NCBI GenBank assembly: GCA_000263395.1 | Contig: AJXE01000016.1 | Location: forward strand, 42,698-106,697 | From: Stutzerimonas stutzeri TS44 | Lineage (GTDB): Bacteria; Pseudomonadota; Gammaproteobacteria; Pseudomonadales; Pseudomonadaceae | Direction of reading: 5' to 3' | DNA: 64,000 nucleotides | In this document: one piece after another, positions 47,521-56,931 of the stretch | Layout of the letters: each line of letters opens with the position of its first letter | Position numbering within the stretch: the first letter of the stretch is position 1 | Notes under the pieces: generated by a model | The model's database searches: none | Seen by the model: the letters and a program-made list of their open reading frames with translations, nothing else | Told to the model about the DNA's origin: nothing | Program-made: the position numbers and the translations under genes

Positions 47521-47547
47521 AAAAAGAATAAAAAATGATTTACTTAT
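47521..47547 (+). promoter_or_regulatory. AT-rich near-palindrome upstream of the RBBP9-like hydrolase (shared motif, copy 2)
   Basis: This 27-base stretch matches the motif at 42476-42502 in all but two positions. It starts 52 bases upstream of the hydrolase ATG, in the same orientation relative to its gene. It is the other half of the evidence for a shared operator. Confidence 0.6.
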
Positions 47548-47757
47548 TCCAATCTACCGATAAGCGGTGTGGGGTCGTACATGCCTGACGCAACCCGCCG
47601 GGCGCTCATCGCAACGGCCAGCCTCTCGCGCAATCGGTTAACCTGGCGCCCAGTCTCGCCCTAGTGCTCGCGGTGACGGGCTTGAATGCTTCATCGCCGC
47701 CGCAATCTTCTGCGATTGAAGCACTCTGATAGCTGGCGTTTACCCTTTGAGCATTGC

Positions 47758-49686
47758 ATGAACGAACCCACCCCTTCCCCGAGCCCGGCGCTGCCGCCGG
47801 TGCTCGCCGGGCCGCTGTTGCGCCGCGTCGAAACCCGCCGGCTGGTGTTCTGGCTGGTTAGCAGCGAAGCGCTGACGCTGCGCCTGCATCTGACCATCGA
47901 CGCGGAACCGGAGCGGATGCGGGACATCAGCGACGACGAATGCACGCGCATGCGCATCGGCACGTCGGCCTGGCTGCATCTGATCGAGATAAAGCTCGAC
48001 CAGCCACTGCCCCACGACCGCCTGATCCGCTACGACCTGCGCCTGCTCGGCCACGCTGGCGAGCCCGGCATCGCGCAGTGGGCGCCGCATCTACTGCATG
48101 AAGGCGAACGTATGCCGCTGTTCGTGATTCGGCCGCGTTTCGACAACCTGCTGCACGGTTCCTGCCGCAAGCCGCATCACGCCTCGGCTGACGGACTCGT
48201 CTGCGTCGACCGCCTGCTCGATGAGGCGCGGCAGACACCCGCGCAATGGCCGGCGGCCTTGCTGATGACCGGCGACCAGATCTACGCCGACGACGTCGCC
48301 GGACCGATGCTGGTGGCGATCCACGCACTGATCCGTCGCCTGGGGCTCTACGGCGAATGCCTGGAGGGCGCGCTGGTGGCCGACAGCGCCGAGCTGCTCG
48401 CGCACCCTGCGACCTATTACCGACGCGAGCAGCTGTTGCCCGCGTTCAAGTCCAGCGAGGCGCTGCGCGAGCGCTTCTTCGGCGGCGCGGAAAAACCGGT
48501 GTTCACCACCGCCAATGCACACAATCATCTGGTGACGCTGTCCGAAGTGCTGGCGATGTACCTGCTGGTGTGGTCGCCGGTGCCCTGGCAGCTGATCGAT
48601 CCGGCCGCACCGCCGCTCGACGGTGAGCTGGCGCAGCGCTATGCGCGTGAAGCCGAACAGATCGATGCGTTTCGCCGCACGCTGCCGCGCGCCGCACGGG
48701 CGTTGGCGCATGTGCCGACGCTGATGATCTTCGATGACCACGACATCACCGACGACTGGAATCTATCCGCACGCTGGGAGGAAACCGCCTACGGCCACCC
48801 CTTCTCACGGCGCATCATCGGCAATGCGCTGGCCGCCTATCTGCTCTGCCAGGGCTGGGGCAACCAGCCCGAAGCGTTCACCACGACGCTCGCACCGCTG
48901 CAGCGGTTACTGAATAGCGCGCGTGACGGCGCGCTCGATTGTCAGGCCCAGAACGATGCGGTCGACGCCCTGCTCGCCTTCGCCAACTGGGGCTATGTGC
49001 TGCGCGGCGAGCCGGCGCTGGTGGTGCTCGACACCCGCACCCGGCGCTGGCGCAGCGAACGCAATCTGAGCCGGCCATCCGGCCTGATGGACTGGGAAGC
49101 GCTCACCGACTTCCAGCACGCGCTGCTCGATCATCAGTCGGCGGTGATCGTCTCGCCGGCGCCGATGTTCGGCGTCAAACTGATCGAGACGGTGCAGCGG
49201 GTATTCAGCTGGCTCGGTCACTCGCTGCTGGTCGATGCGGAAAACTGGATGGCCCATCGCGGTGCGGCGCAGGTGATGCTCAATATCTTTCGCCACACGC
49301 GCACACCGGGCAACTACGTGATTCTCTCCGGCGACGTGCATTATTCGTTCGCCTACGAAATCCGCATCCGTGGCCGGCGCAGCCGTCCGCAGCTGTGGCA
49401 GATCACCAGCAGCGGCGTGAAAAACGAGTTCCCGCGCCGCCTGCTGGATATCTTCGACCGCCTGAATCGCTGGCTCTACTCGCCGCGCTCGCCGCTGAAC
49501 TGGCTGACCAAGCGCCGAAGGGTCAAGGTGCAGCCCTGGTTGCCCAGCCGCAGCAGAGCCGGCGAGCGTCTGTGGAATGCCGCCGGGATCGGCCATGTGC
49601 GACTGGATGCCGAGGGCCGTCCGGTGCTGGTGGAGCAGATCAACGCCGACGGTTCGCCGACGGTTCAGTTCCGAGCGCAAGTCTGA
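47758..49686 (+). CDS. PhoD-like alkaline phosphatase family protein
   Basis: A 642-residue metallophosphatase-like protein. MTGDQIYADDVAGPM, IFDDHDITDDWNL and ILSGDVHYSFAYEI are the metal-binding blocks of the PhoD/DUF2235-like calcineurin fold. It lacks a Tat or Sec signal, so unlike secreted PhoD it appears cytoplasmic. The ribosome site is weak. The substrate is unknown; phosphodiester activity is inferred. Confidence 0.8.
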   Translation: MNEPTPSPSPALPPVLAGPLLRRVETRRLVFWLVSSEALTLRLHLTIDAEPERMRDISDDECTRMRIGTSAWLHLIEIKLDQPLPHDRLIRYDLRLLGHAGEPGIAQWAPHLLHEGERMPLFVIRPRFDNLLHGSCRKPHHASADGLVCVDRLLDEARQTPAQWPAALLMTGDQIYADDVAGPMLVAIHALIRRLGLYGECLEGALVADSAELLAHPATYYRREQLLPAFKSSEALRERFFGGAEKPVFTTANAHNHLVTLSEVLAMYLLVWSPVPWQLIDPAAPPLDGELAQRYAREAEQIDAFRRTLPRAARALAHVPTLMIFDDHDITDDWNLSARWEETAYGHPFSRRIIGNALAAYLLCQGWGNQPEAFTTTLAPLQRLLNSARDGALDCQAQNDAVDALLAFANWGYVLRGEPALVVLDTRTRRWRSERNLSRPSGLMDWEALTDFQHALLDHQSAVIVSPAPMFGVKLIETVQRVFSWLGHSLLVDAENWMAHRGAAQVMLNIFRHTRTPGNYVILSGDVHYSFAYEIRIRGRRSRPQLWQITSSGVKNEFPRRLLDIFDRLNRWLYSPRSPLNWLTKRRRVKVQPWLPSRSRAGERLWNAAGIGHVRLDAEGRPVLVEQINADGSPTVQFRAQV

Positions 49687-49849
49687 TGGTCGGTCACTTG
49701 GCCGCATGCGACGCTGCGCGCCACGCGGTGTAACGATTTAACGGCGCGGCGGCCGGAACCGGCCACGCGCGGCAGGTTCAAACCGCGAGCCATAGGCCGG
49801 CGACCAGCTGAGCGGTGGCGTTTTCCCTTTCGGTTACAAGGATTTTTAC

Positions 49850-50467
49850 GTGTTCGATTCGATTACCGGGCTGATCAGCCAGGGCGGCTACTTCGGCATT
49901 CTCGCGCTGATGCTGTTGGAAAATCTGTTCCCGCCGATTCCCTCGGAAGTGATCATGCCGCTGGCCGGGTTTCTCGCCGCACGTGGCGAGCTGAACATCG
50001 TCGGCGTGGTGATCGCCGGGACGCTCGGTTCGTTCCTCGGCGCGCTGCCCTGGTACTACGCCGGCGCCCTGCTCGGCGAGAAGCGCATGCGGCGCCTGGC
50101 CCAGCGCTATGGACGCTGGCTGACGATCTCGGGCGACGATGTCACCGAGGCCGGCCTGTGGTTTCGCGCACACGGGCGCAAGGCGGTGTTCTTCGGCCGC
50201 CTGGTGCCGGCGATCCGCACGCTGATCTCGGTGCCGGCCGGCATCGCGCGCATGCCGCTGCGTTCGTTCGTCTTCTATACGCTGGCAGGCTCGTCGATCT
50301 GGACCTTCTTGCTGGCGCTGGCCGGTTACCTGCTGCACGCCGAATACGAGCGCGTCGCCGAGTACCTGGATCCGGGCTCGAAGATCGTGCTCGGCGTGAT
50401 CGTGCTGATCTACCTGTATCGCCTGGTGCGCAACGGCCATGCGCTGCGCCAGCGGCAAGGCGAATGA
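49850..50467 (+). CDS. DedA family membrane protein
   Basis: A 205-residue DedA/SNARE-associated protein with about five hydrophobic segments. LENLFPPIPSEVIMPLAGFLA and FFGRLVPAIRTLISVPAGIARM are the signature motifs. Members act in undecaprenyl-phosphate or phosphatidylethanolamine flipping. The start is a GTG at 49850, preceded by AAGGA. It stands alone. Confidence 0.9.
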   Translation: MFDSITGLISQGGYFGILALMLLENLFPPIPSEVIMPLAGFLAARGELNIVGVVIAGTLGSFLGALPWYYAGALLGEKRMRRLAQRYGRWLTISGDDVTEAGLWFRAHGRKAVFFGRLVPAIRTLISVPAGIARMPLRSFVFYTLAGSSIWTFLLALAGYLLHAEYERVAEYLDPGSKIVLGVIVLIYLYRLVRNGHALRQRQGE

Positions 50468-50479
50468 GGCCGCATCGGC

Positions 50480-50785
50480 TCAGCCTCGCGGCTGGCCACG
50501 GCCGCTGAGCAGAATCGCCCGGCTGCGCTTGCCCTTCATCAGGGTCTTCATGAGGCTGCGCCGAGCCTGCTCGTCCAGGTAGAACGCATCCGGATCGGGC
50601 AAGTCGCCTTCGCGCAGAAACTGCCCGTCTGGCTCGGCCGGCTCCACCACTTCCACCACCGTCGCGACGCCGACGTCGTGAATCGCATCCCAGCCATTCT
50701 CGTGGCCCTCGACCAGCACCGGAGTGTTGCCGGGGCAGCTCTGCAGGATCGCTATCAGTTCAGCCGCTGTCATCTTTCGTACCAT
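50480..50785 (-). CDS. Hypothetical protein
   Basis: A 101-residue protein. Its N-terminus MTAAELIAILQSCPGNTPVLVEGHENGWDAI (from the internal ATG at 50773) looks like small DUF proteins of pseudomonad chromosomes and phages. No ribosome site stands out for either ATG. Its start overlaps the 3' end of the HD-GYP regulator gene by 16 bases in another frame. Confidence 0.6.
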   Translation of the reverse strand: MVRKMTAAELIAILQSCPGNTPVLVEGHENGWDAIHDVGVATVVEVVEPAEPDGQFLREGDLPDPDAFYLDEQARRSLMKTLMKGKRSRAILLSGRGQPRG

Positions 50786-51936
50786 CGTCGGTGAGCGCGC
50801 AGGCGCAATGAGCGGCATCTTATCCGCTTCGTCATTGGTAGACGGGGGCGAGACGCAACGGCAACGAGGGGCTGGTCGACGTCTGCCAGTCTGGCCTGCG
50901 TGTTTTCCAGCAACGGGAAGATACCCTCCAGCACGGCCACCAGCTGCGGGTCGAAATGCACGCCCGCCTGCTCGCGCACGTAGCGCTGGGCACGCTCGGC
51001 TGGCCACGGCTGCTTGTAGGGGCGCGGCGAGCGCAGTGCGTCGTACACATCGCACAGGGCGACGATGCGCGCCGACAGCGGGATTTCTTCGCCCTTGAGT
51101 CCCTGGGGATAGCCCGTGCCATCCCATTTCTCATGGTGGGAAAAGGCAATCTGCGCCGCCATTTCGAGCAGGCGCGACTCTTTCTCGCCGTCGCACAGGA
51201 TCGCGTGGCCGATCTGCGTGTGCCGCTGCATGACGCCACGCTCCTCGGCGGTGAGCGCCGCCGGCTTGAGCAGGATGCAATCGGGGATGCCAATCTTGCC
51301 GACATCATGCATCGGTGCGGCTAGGCGGATCAGCTCCACCCACTCCGGTGCCTGTCCCAGGGCCGCCGCGATCAGCGCGGCTGACTCGCCGATCCGCAGA
51401 ACATGCTGACCGGTCTCCTCGTCCTTGTGCTGCGCGGCACGCAGCAGGCTGCGCACCACCGACTGGTAACTGGCATTCAGCTGCGCGGTACGTTCGCGCA
51501 CCGTCTGTTCGAGACTCTCGCGCTCCTGGCTGAGCTGTCTGGCGGCCTGGCTCATCTGCAGCTGATTGCGCACGCGCAGCAGCAGCTCCGGCAGGTCTAG
51601 CGGCTTGCTGATGAAGTCGTTGGCTCCCAGCGCCAGACTGCGCTGGCGACTGGCGCGGTCGGTCAATGCACTGACCATCACGATCATCGAACGAGCGCGG
51701 TCGCGTCCGGACAACTGCGCGAGAATGTCGAAGCCGTTCGGCCGTGGCATGTCCACATCGAGCAGCAGCAAATCCCAATCGTGCTGCTGCAACCAGGCCA
51801 GTCCGGCAGCCGGGTCGCTGAAAGCCATGACCTGTCGCACGCCCAGGGTGCGCATCGTCGATTCGAGCAGAAGCAGGTTCGAGGCGATATCGTCGATGAC
51901 GACGATGGTCGCCTGGCATGCTGCATCAACCGACAT
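50770..51936 (-). CDS. Response regulator with HD-GYP output domain
   Basis: A 388-residue protein. The receiver domain has acidic D15-D16 and phospho-acceptor D60 in LLLDVDMP. Residues ~165-345 are an HD-GYP phosphodiesterase: HDVGKIGIPD carries the HD pair, and HHEKWDGTGYPQGLKGEEIP has GYP. Such proteins hydrolyse c-di-GMP. Its start overlaps the 3' end of the hybrid kinase gene by 11 bases, so the two are an operon and probably partners. Confidence 0.93.
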   Translation of the reverse strand: MSVDAACQATIVVIDDIASNLLLLESTMRTLGVRQVMAFSDPAAGLAWLQQHDWDLLLLDVDMPRPNGFDILAQLSGRDRARSMIVMVSALTDRASRQRSLALGANDFISKPLDLPELLLRVRNQLQMSQAARQLSQERESLEQTVRERTAQLNASYQSVVRSLLRAAQHKDEETGQHVLRIGESAALIAAALGQAPEWVELIRLAAPMHDVGKIGIPDCILLKPAALTAEERGVMQRHTQIGHAILCDGEKESRLLEMAAQIAFSHHEKWDGTGYPQGLKGEEIPLSARIVALCDVYDALRSPRPYKQPWPAERAQRYVREQAGVHFDPQLVAVLEGIFPLLENTQARLADVDQPLVAVASRPRLPMTKRIRCRSLRLRAHRRWYER

Positions 51937-54805
51937 TCTTCGGTTCCTCAGCCAGCAAGACTTCCACCAGACTACGCAGCTTCTGCATGTCCAGCGGTTT
52001 GCTCAGCAGACCCTGGCAATCCAGCGCGGCGGCACGCAGCACGTCGGCGCCGGCCACCGCGCTGAGAATCACGACGGGCAACTTCAGCAGGCGTGGATCG
52101 CTGCGCAGACGCGCCAGCAGTTCTTCGCCATCCATGCCGGGCAGCTTCAGATCGAGCAGCACCAGATCCGGCGGCGCGGCCAATATCTGCTGCAAGGCAC
52201 ACAGTCCGTTGCTGGCCACCTCCACCTCGGCGATATCGCTCAGCACCGCACGCACTAGGAACTGGCTGGCCGGGTTGTCCTCGGCATAGAAGATGCGCGG
52301 ACGCGGCCGGCCCTGCTCGGCCGAGGTCGCGCTGCCGTGCAGCGCCAGTTCGATCCAGAAGCTGCTGCCGATCTCCGGTTCGCTGTGCAGGCCCATGCGC
52401 CCGTGCATGAGCGAGGCCAGTTCGTGACAGAGCGGCAGACCGATGCCGGTGCCCTGGATCATGCTGTTCTCGCGACCCAGCCGCTGGAACGGCTCGAAGA
52501 CCTTGTGCTGCAGCTCGCTGGGGATACCCAGCCCGGTATCCTCGACCAGCAGCCGGATGTGGCCGGCGGCGACCTGGTAGCTGAGCGTCACCTGCCCGCC
52601 CGGCTTGTTGTACTTGATGGCGTTGGACAGCAGGTTGAGCAGCACCTGACGCAGCCGGCGCGGCTCGGCCCGTACCTGCAGGCTCGTCTCGGGCAGATCG
52701 ACGTTCAGCCGCAGGCCGCGCTCGTCCACCTCGGCCCGCACCAGTTCGGCGCTCTCGCGCATCAGCTCGCCGACATCGACCAGCCGCAGCTCGAGGGGAG
52801 CGAACTGCAACTGCGTTCCCGACCATTCGAGAATGTCGCCCACCAGCTGGTTGAGATGGCGGCTGGCACGCAGGATCTCAGTGAGGAAATCGCCCTGCTG
52901 CTGTTCCCGCCCGTCCGCGCGCGCCTGCATCTGCATCAGCTGGGCAAAACCGTGAATGGCATTGAGCGGCGTGCGCAGTTCGTGGCTCATGCTGGAAATG
53001 AACCGCGACTTGGCCTGGTTGGCGACCTGCGCATCGAGCATCGCCTGGCGCAGCTCGCCCTCGATACGCTTGATCTCGGCGATATCCACATGCGTGCCGG
53101 CCGCCAAGATGGCCTTGCCGGATGCCGGGTCCTGCTCCAGCACCCTGCCCCGGCTGAGCAGCCAGTGATACTGGCCCTGCGCATCGGCGAAGCGGAACTC
53201 GCTCGAATAGCACTGACGCGCGCCTTGCGTCAGTTGCAGATGCGCCTGCCGAATATGCGGCTCGTCGTCCGGGTGAATGCGCTGGAAGAACTCCTCGAGC
53301 GGCAGCTCGCTGGCCAGGCCGAAGCGCTCGCAGAAGCGCCCGCGCAGCTTGACCAGACCGGCTTCATAGCGGATTTCCCAAAGGCTCTCGGTCGCGCCTT
53401 CCAGTACCAGCTCCAGGCGCCGATGGGTTTGCAGGCGTTGCACTTCGCTGTATTCGAGTTGGGCGCCCACGCCGCAGATGTGCTCGGCCATCTGGTCGAG
53501 CTCGCGAATTTCCGACCTGATCTGCTGCGGCAAGCGGCTGCCCTGGCCGATCTGGTCGATCATCCGCGAGATGCCGGCGATGGGGCTCAGCAATTGCTGA
53601 CTGAGCCGCCGCGCACGCAGCCACATGAAGGCGAAGAACAGCAGATAGAACAGCACCAGGCCGGCAATCAGCAGATAGCCGATCTGCTGGTAGCGGCTGG
53701 CCAGCGCGTTGGTCTGGCTGAAAACGTCGGCCTCGTCTACCACCGTCAGCAGGCGCCAGCCGGTCGGCTCGATGGTTTCCCAGGCCACCAGGTGGGGTCG
53801 CCCGCCGAGCGTCACCGGCTGTACGCCACGTGACTTCGCATTGATGGCTTGCGCCAGGAGTTCGGTCTGCGGATTGCGATCGAGCTTGAACGTATCCGGT
53901 TTGAGTATTTCGCGGTGCACGGCCTCCTCATAGGAGTAGTCGGTCAGCTCGTGCAGCCCGAAGGCCTGCTCGCCCGGTTTTGGCAGCGCGAGGATGTTCA
54001 GATCGGCGCCAACCAGCATCGCGTAGCCGTTCCACGGAACCTGCAGGCGGCTGATCTGCTCAAGAATGCCGCTCACCGTGATATCGACGCCAACCACGCC
54101 CTCGAGAAAATCGCCGCGATAAACCGGGGCGACGGCCGACATCATCCAGCCGAGCCCCGCCGGATCGACATAGACATCGGTCCAGACCACCTTGCGCCCC
54201 GGGTTGTGCAACGCATCGGCCAGGTAATAGAAGTTGTATTCAGGGATGACCATATCGTGCGGATACTGGTCCGGCGTCAGGAACCAGGGATAGATATGGT
54301 TAAGGCTGTCCCAGCTGTTGAAATACAGGCTGTCGATCAGTGGAGTGTTGTTCTCGATCTGCTGCATCAGCGGGTCGAGCCGCGTCAGCTTGCCGATCTT
54401 CTGCAGGTCCTGGCGTTCGGCCGGGGTCGAGTTGGCGTAGAACACCGCGGCACCACCGCCGTTCCGCGGTGTGTAGCGAACGCCGTCGTCCGTCAGCGCC
54501 AGCGTGGTCGGCATCACCTCCTCGTCCATCAGAACGCGTGTGGTGAGGTTGCGATAGGTTTCAGTCTGAGCGCGAACCTGCCTGAGCTGCTCATCAATGA
54601 TGCGCGCTTCCTGAATGGCGGTGGCTTCGAGATCGATCACCGCATTGCTGCGCAGATGTTCGATCTGGGCATCGCGAATGGCGCTGTTGGTCAGCAGATA
54701 AACCGCAATCAGCACGGTTTCCACCAGGACGAGCGGGATGAGTGCGCTGTGCACGAAAGCGCGCCAGATCCACTGACGCAGACCGACCGTACGGTTCGAC
54801 CACAT
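51926..54805 (-). CDS. Hybrid sensor histidine kinase (dCACHE-PAS-HisKA-HATPase-REC)
   Basis: A 959-residue membrane kinase. TM1 at ~15-37 and TM2 at ~373-395 (LIAGLVLFYLLFFAFMWLRA) enclose a double CACHE-like periplasmic sensor. PAS is at ~470-590, then the dimerisation/H-box FISSMSHELRTPLNAIHGF, an ATPase domain with N and G boxes (NLLSNAIKYNK, VEDTGLGI), and a receiver with LLLDLKLPG. There is no Hpt domain. It is co-transcribed with the HD-GYP regulator, and a stand-alone REC-Hpt lies nearby. Confidence 0.92.
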   Translation of the reverse strand: MWSNRTVGLRQWIWRAFVHSALIPLVLVETVLIAVYLLTNSAIRDAQIEHLRSNAVIDLEATAIQEARIIDEQLRQVRAQTETYRNLTTRVLMDEEVMPTTLALTDDGVRYTPRNGGGAAVFYANSTPAERQDLQKIGKLTRLDPLMQQIENNTPLIDSLYFNSWDSLNHIYPWFLTPDQYPHDMVIPEYNFYYLADALHNPGRKVVWTDVYVDPAGLGWMMSAVAPVYRGDFLEGVVGVDITVSGILEQISRLQVPWNGYAMLVGADLNILALPKPGEQAFGLHELTDYSYEEAVHREILKPDTFKLDRNPQTELLAQAINAKSRGVQPVTLGGRPHLVAWETIEPTGWRLLTVVDEADVFSQTNALASRYQQIGYLLIAGLVLFYLLFFAFMWLRARRLSQQLLSPIAGISRMIDQIGQGSRLPQQIRSEIRELDQMAEHICGVGAQLEYSEVQRLQTHRRLELVLEGATESLWEIRYEAGLVKLRGRFCERFGLASELPLEEFFQRIHPDDEPHIRQAHLQLTQGARQCYSSEFRFADAQGQYHWLLSRGRVLEQDPASGKAILAAGTHVDIAEIKRIEGELRQAMLDAQVANQAKSRFISSMSHELRTPLNAIHGFAQLMQMQARADGREQQQGDFLTEILRASRHLNQLVGDILEWSGTQLQFAPLELRLVDVGELMRESAELVRAEVDERGLRLNVDLPETSLQVRAEPRRLRQVLLNLLSNAIKYNKPGGQVTLSYQVAAGHIRLLVEDTGLGIPSELQHKVFEPFQRLGRENSMIQGTGIGLPLCHELASLMHGRMGLHSEPEIGSSFWIELALHGSATSAEQGRPRPRIFYAEDNPASQFLVRAVLSDIAEVEVASNGLCALQQILAAPPDLVLLDLKLPGMDGEELLARLRSDPRLLKLPVVILSAVAGADVLRAAALDCQGLLSKPLDMQKLRSLVEVLLAEEPKNVG

Positions 54806-55239
54806 GAATCGGTACTCCGAAACTAAGCATGTGCCTGATGAAGGGGGAATATGCGAGAGGCAGTCGAGTGTTTTCTATCTGTCGAAAGATATACGCCGAA
54901 CTTTATGCGAAAGCTGATCCCGCAACGTTCAACGCCTGACGCGAAAAGCCCGACAATCGGAATACAGAGCAATCATGGAGGGGAAAAAGCGCGGTCTGCA
55001 ATTACGTGGCGAGTCTGCAATCCGGGCCGTTGCGTTTCAAGGCAATACCAGCAAATAAGAAATTTCCTACAGCGGCGTAGGACGTTTCTGCGTTATTGCT
55101 TCCAGCAACTCTGCGAGCATGTCTGCATAGATAAAGATGCGCAGGAAAGCGACAAATCATCCGGCCTGGGAGTTTTACGCTGTGGCGAAGACGTTCCGCT
55201 CGGCGATGAGCATGTCCGCCACCCTCAAGGAGAAGCCAG
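54806..55239. other. Intergenic region with an inverted hexamer repeat
   Basis: Divergent promoter region between the hybrid kinase and the FleN-like gene, lower in GC than its surroundings. No gene was found. TCCTAC at 55065 and GTAGGA at 55077 form an inverted repeat with a 6-base spacer. Confidence 0.6.
55065..55082. promoter_or_regulatory. Inverted hexamer repeat TCCTAC-N6-GTAGGA
   Basis: The architecture of two 6-base half-sites separated by 6 bases is the same as that of GacA-type sites, though the sequence differs. It lies about 160 bases before the FleN-like gene and could be a site for the NarL-type regulator encoded nearby. Confidence 0.35.
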
Positions 55240-56064
55240 ATGAATCCCGTGCAGGTCATCGCCCTCGCTGGCGCCAGGGGCGGAAGCGGTAAAACCAACG
55301 TTGCGGTCAACCTCGCGCTCGCCCTGGCTGGCCTCGGACGCAGGACGATGATCCTGGACGCCGATCTGGCGATGGCCAACGTCCACCAGTTGCTGGGGCT
55401 ATTGCCCCGGCAGACCCTGGCCGACGTGTTGCGCGGCCACTGCTCGATCGAGCAGGTGGTCATGCAGTTGAGCGGCGGCATAAGCATCCTGCCGGGCAGT
55501 TGCGGCGACGTCGGCATGTCGCGGCTGAGCCTGGCTCAGCAGGCCGGCCTGATCCATGCCGTCAGCGATATGCAAGCGGCTCCGGACGTCCTGATCGTCG
55601 ATACGGCCTCGGGCATCGCCGAGTCGACGCTGAATTTCATTCATGCCTCTCGCCATGTGCTGGTCGTCGTTCGCGATGAACCCGCTTCCATCAAGGGCGC
55701 ATACAGCCTGATCAAGTTGCTGAATTGTAATTACGGAATATCCCGATTTCATATCCTGGCGAGCATGACCAACAATTATCACGAAGGACGTGCGTTATTC
55801 ACCAAGCTCTTGAAAATCACCGATTCCGCGCTCAACGTGGTACTGGAATATCTCGGCGACATCCCCTTTGATGAAAACGTTCGATATGCCACGCAAAAGT
55901 GTCGCACCGTCCTTGACGCTTACCCAACTTCAAAGAGCAGTAACGCTTACAAGAAGATTGCAAACAGGATCGACAACTGGCCGCTGCCGGAAAATCCAAC
56001 GTCCCATATTGAGTTCTTTGGCGAGCGCTTGTTCTACCCCCGCAGCACGCGCCTGGCGTCCTGA
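55240..56064 (+). CDS. Orphan FleN-like MinD/ParA ATPase with altered deviant Walker A
   Basis: A 274-residue paralogue of FleN. Conserved blocks are PVQVIALAGARGGSGKT, MILDADLAMANVHQLLGL, VLIVDTASGIAEST and the C-terminal DNWPLPENPTSHIEFFGERL. FleN couples flagellar number to FleQ, a c-di-GMP-responsive regulator. The deviant Walker A normally reads KGGxGKT; here the first lysine is R13, while K18 and T19 are kept. The second half has lower GC than its surroundings. AAGGAG precedes the ATG. No flagellar genes are adjacent. Confidence 0.85.
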   Translation: MNPVQVIALAGARGGSGKTNVAVNLALALAGLGRRTMILDADLAMANVHQLLGLLPRQTLADVLRGHCSIEQVVMQLSGGISILPGSCGDVGMSRLSLAQQAGLIHAVSDMQAAPDVLIVDTASGIAESTLNFIHASRHVLVVVRDEPASIKGAYSLIKLLNCNYGISRFHILASMTNNYHEGRALFTKLLKITDSALNVVLEYLGDIPFDENVRYATQKCRTVLDAYPTSKSSNAYKKIANRIDNWPLPENPTSHIEFFGERLFYPRSTRLAS

Positions 56065-56109
56065 CAGCACTATTATTCAGAAGACTGTCAGCATGGCGGT
56101 CGTCAGGTT

Positions 56110-56931
56110 CTACTGCAGGCGATCCAGATCGGCCGACAACGCCTGCACTTCACGCAGCAGGATCTCGGCCCGGCGCCACAGCGCATCCGCTGATTCCCCC
56201 GTGGCGCATGCCTGCTCCAGCGCCAGGCAACAGCCCGTCAGCGACTCCGCACCGATCAGACCGGCCGCACCTCTGATGCGGTGCGCGAAATCCGCCAGGC
56301 CTTCGGTATCCTGCGCTGCCAGCAGCTCCTGCAGACGCTCGCAATCGGCCTGATTGTTACTGCGCAGCGCGCTGACGAGTGTTTGCCGGGCATCCTTCTG
56401 CTGCCCGGCCAGCGCCCACAATCGCGCGTCGAGCGTATCCAGCGGGGTGGTTTCGGTGCTGATCTGCACCGGTGCGCCAGCGGCATACTGGTTCAGGTAG
56501 CGTTCGAGTTCGACAAGGTCTATCGGCTTGAAAAAGCACTCATCCATGCCCGCCGCCAGACAGCGCTCGCGCTCCTCGGGTACTGCATTCGCGGTGATAC
56601 CGATGATCAGACAGGGCGATCGTCCGCTGGCCTGTTCGTGCCGGCGAATCGCCCCGGCCAGCTGGCAACCGTCCATCACCGGCATCCGCGAATCGGTGAG
56701 CACGGCGTCGAAATCATCGGCGAGCCACTCGTCGAATGCGGCCTTTCCGTCCGTGGCCGCAACCACCCGGTGGCCAAAGAAGCTGAACTGTTGCTTGAGC
56801 AGCATCAGGCCGGGCGGGTAATCATCCACCACCAGCAGGGCCAGCGCCCCGCTGCGCCGGTCGCCGGCAGTCGGTGCGGGAAAAGGATCGAGGACCATCG
56901 GATTTCTTTGCCTGTGAATGATTGCGGCCAT
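56110..56931 (-). CDS. Receiver-Hpt phosphotransfer protein
   Basis: A 273-residue protein with a receiver at ~30-150 (phospho-acceptor D80 in TDSRMPVMDG) and an Hpt four-helix domain at ~165-265 (FAHRIRGAAGLIGAESL). There is no output domain, so it relays phosphate. The ATG at 56931 shares its A with the stop codon (TGATG) of the NarL-type regulator gene and is preferred; a start at 56898 is the alternative. Confidence 0.88.
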   Translation of the reverse strand: MAAIIHRQRNPMVLDPFPAPTAGDRRSGALALLVVDDYPPGLMLLKQQFSFFGHRVVAATDGKAAFDEWLADDFDAVLTDSRMPVMDGCQLAGAIRRHEQASGRSPCLIIGITANAVPEERERCLAAGMDECFFKPIDLVELERYLNQYAAGAPVQISTETTPLDTLDARLWALAGQQKDARQTLVSALRSNNQADCERLQELLAAQDTEGLADFAHRIRGAAGLIGAESLTGCCLALEQACATGESADALWRRAEILLREVQALSADLDRLQ

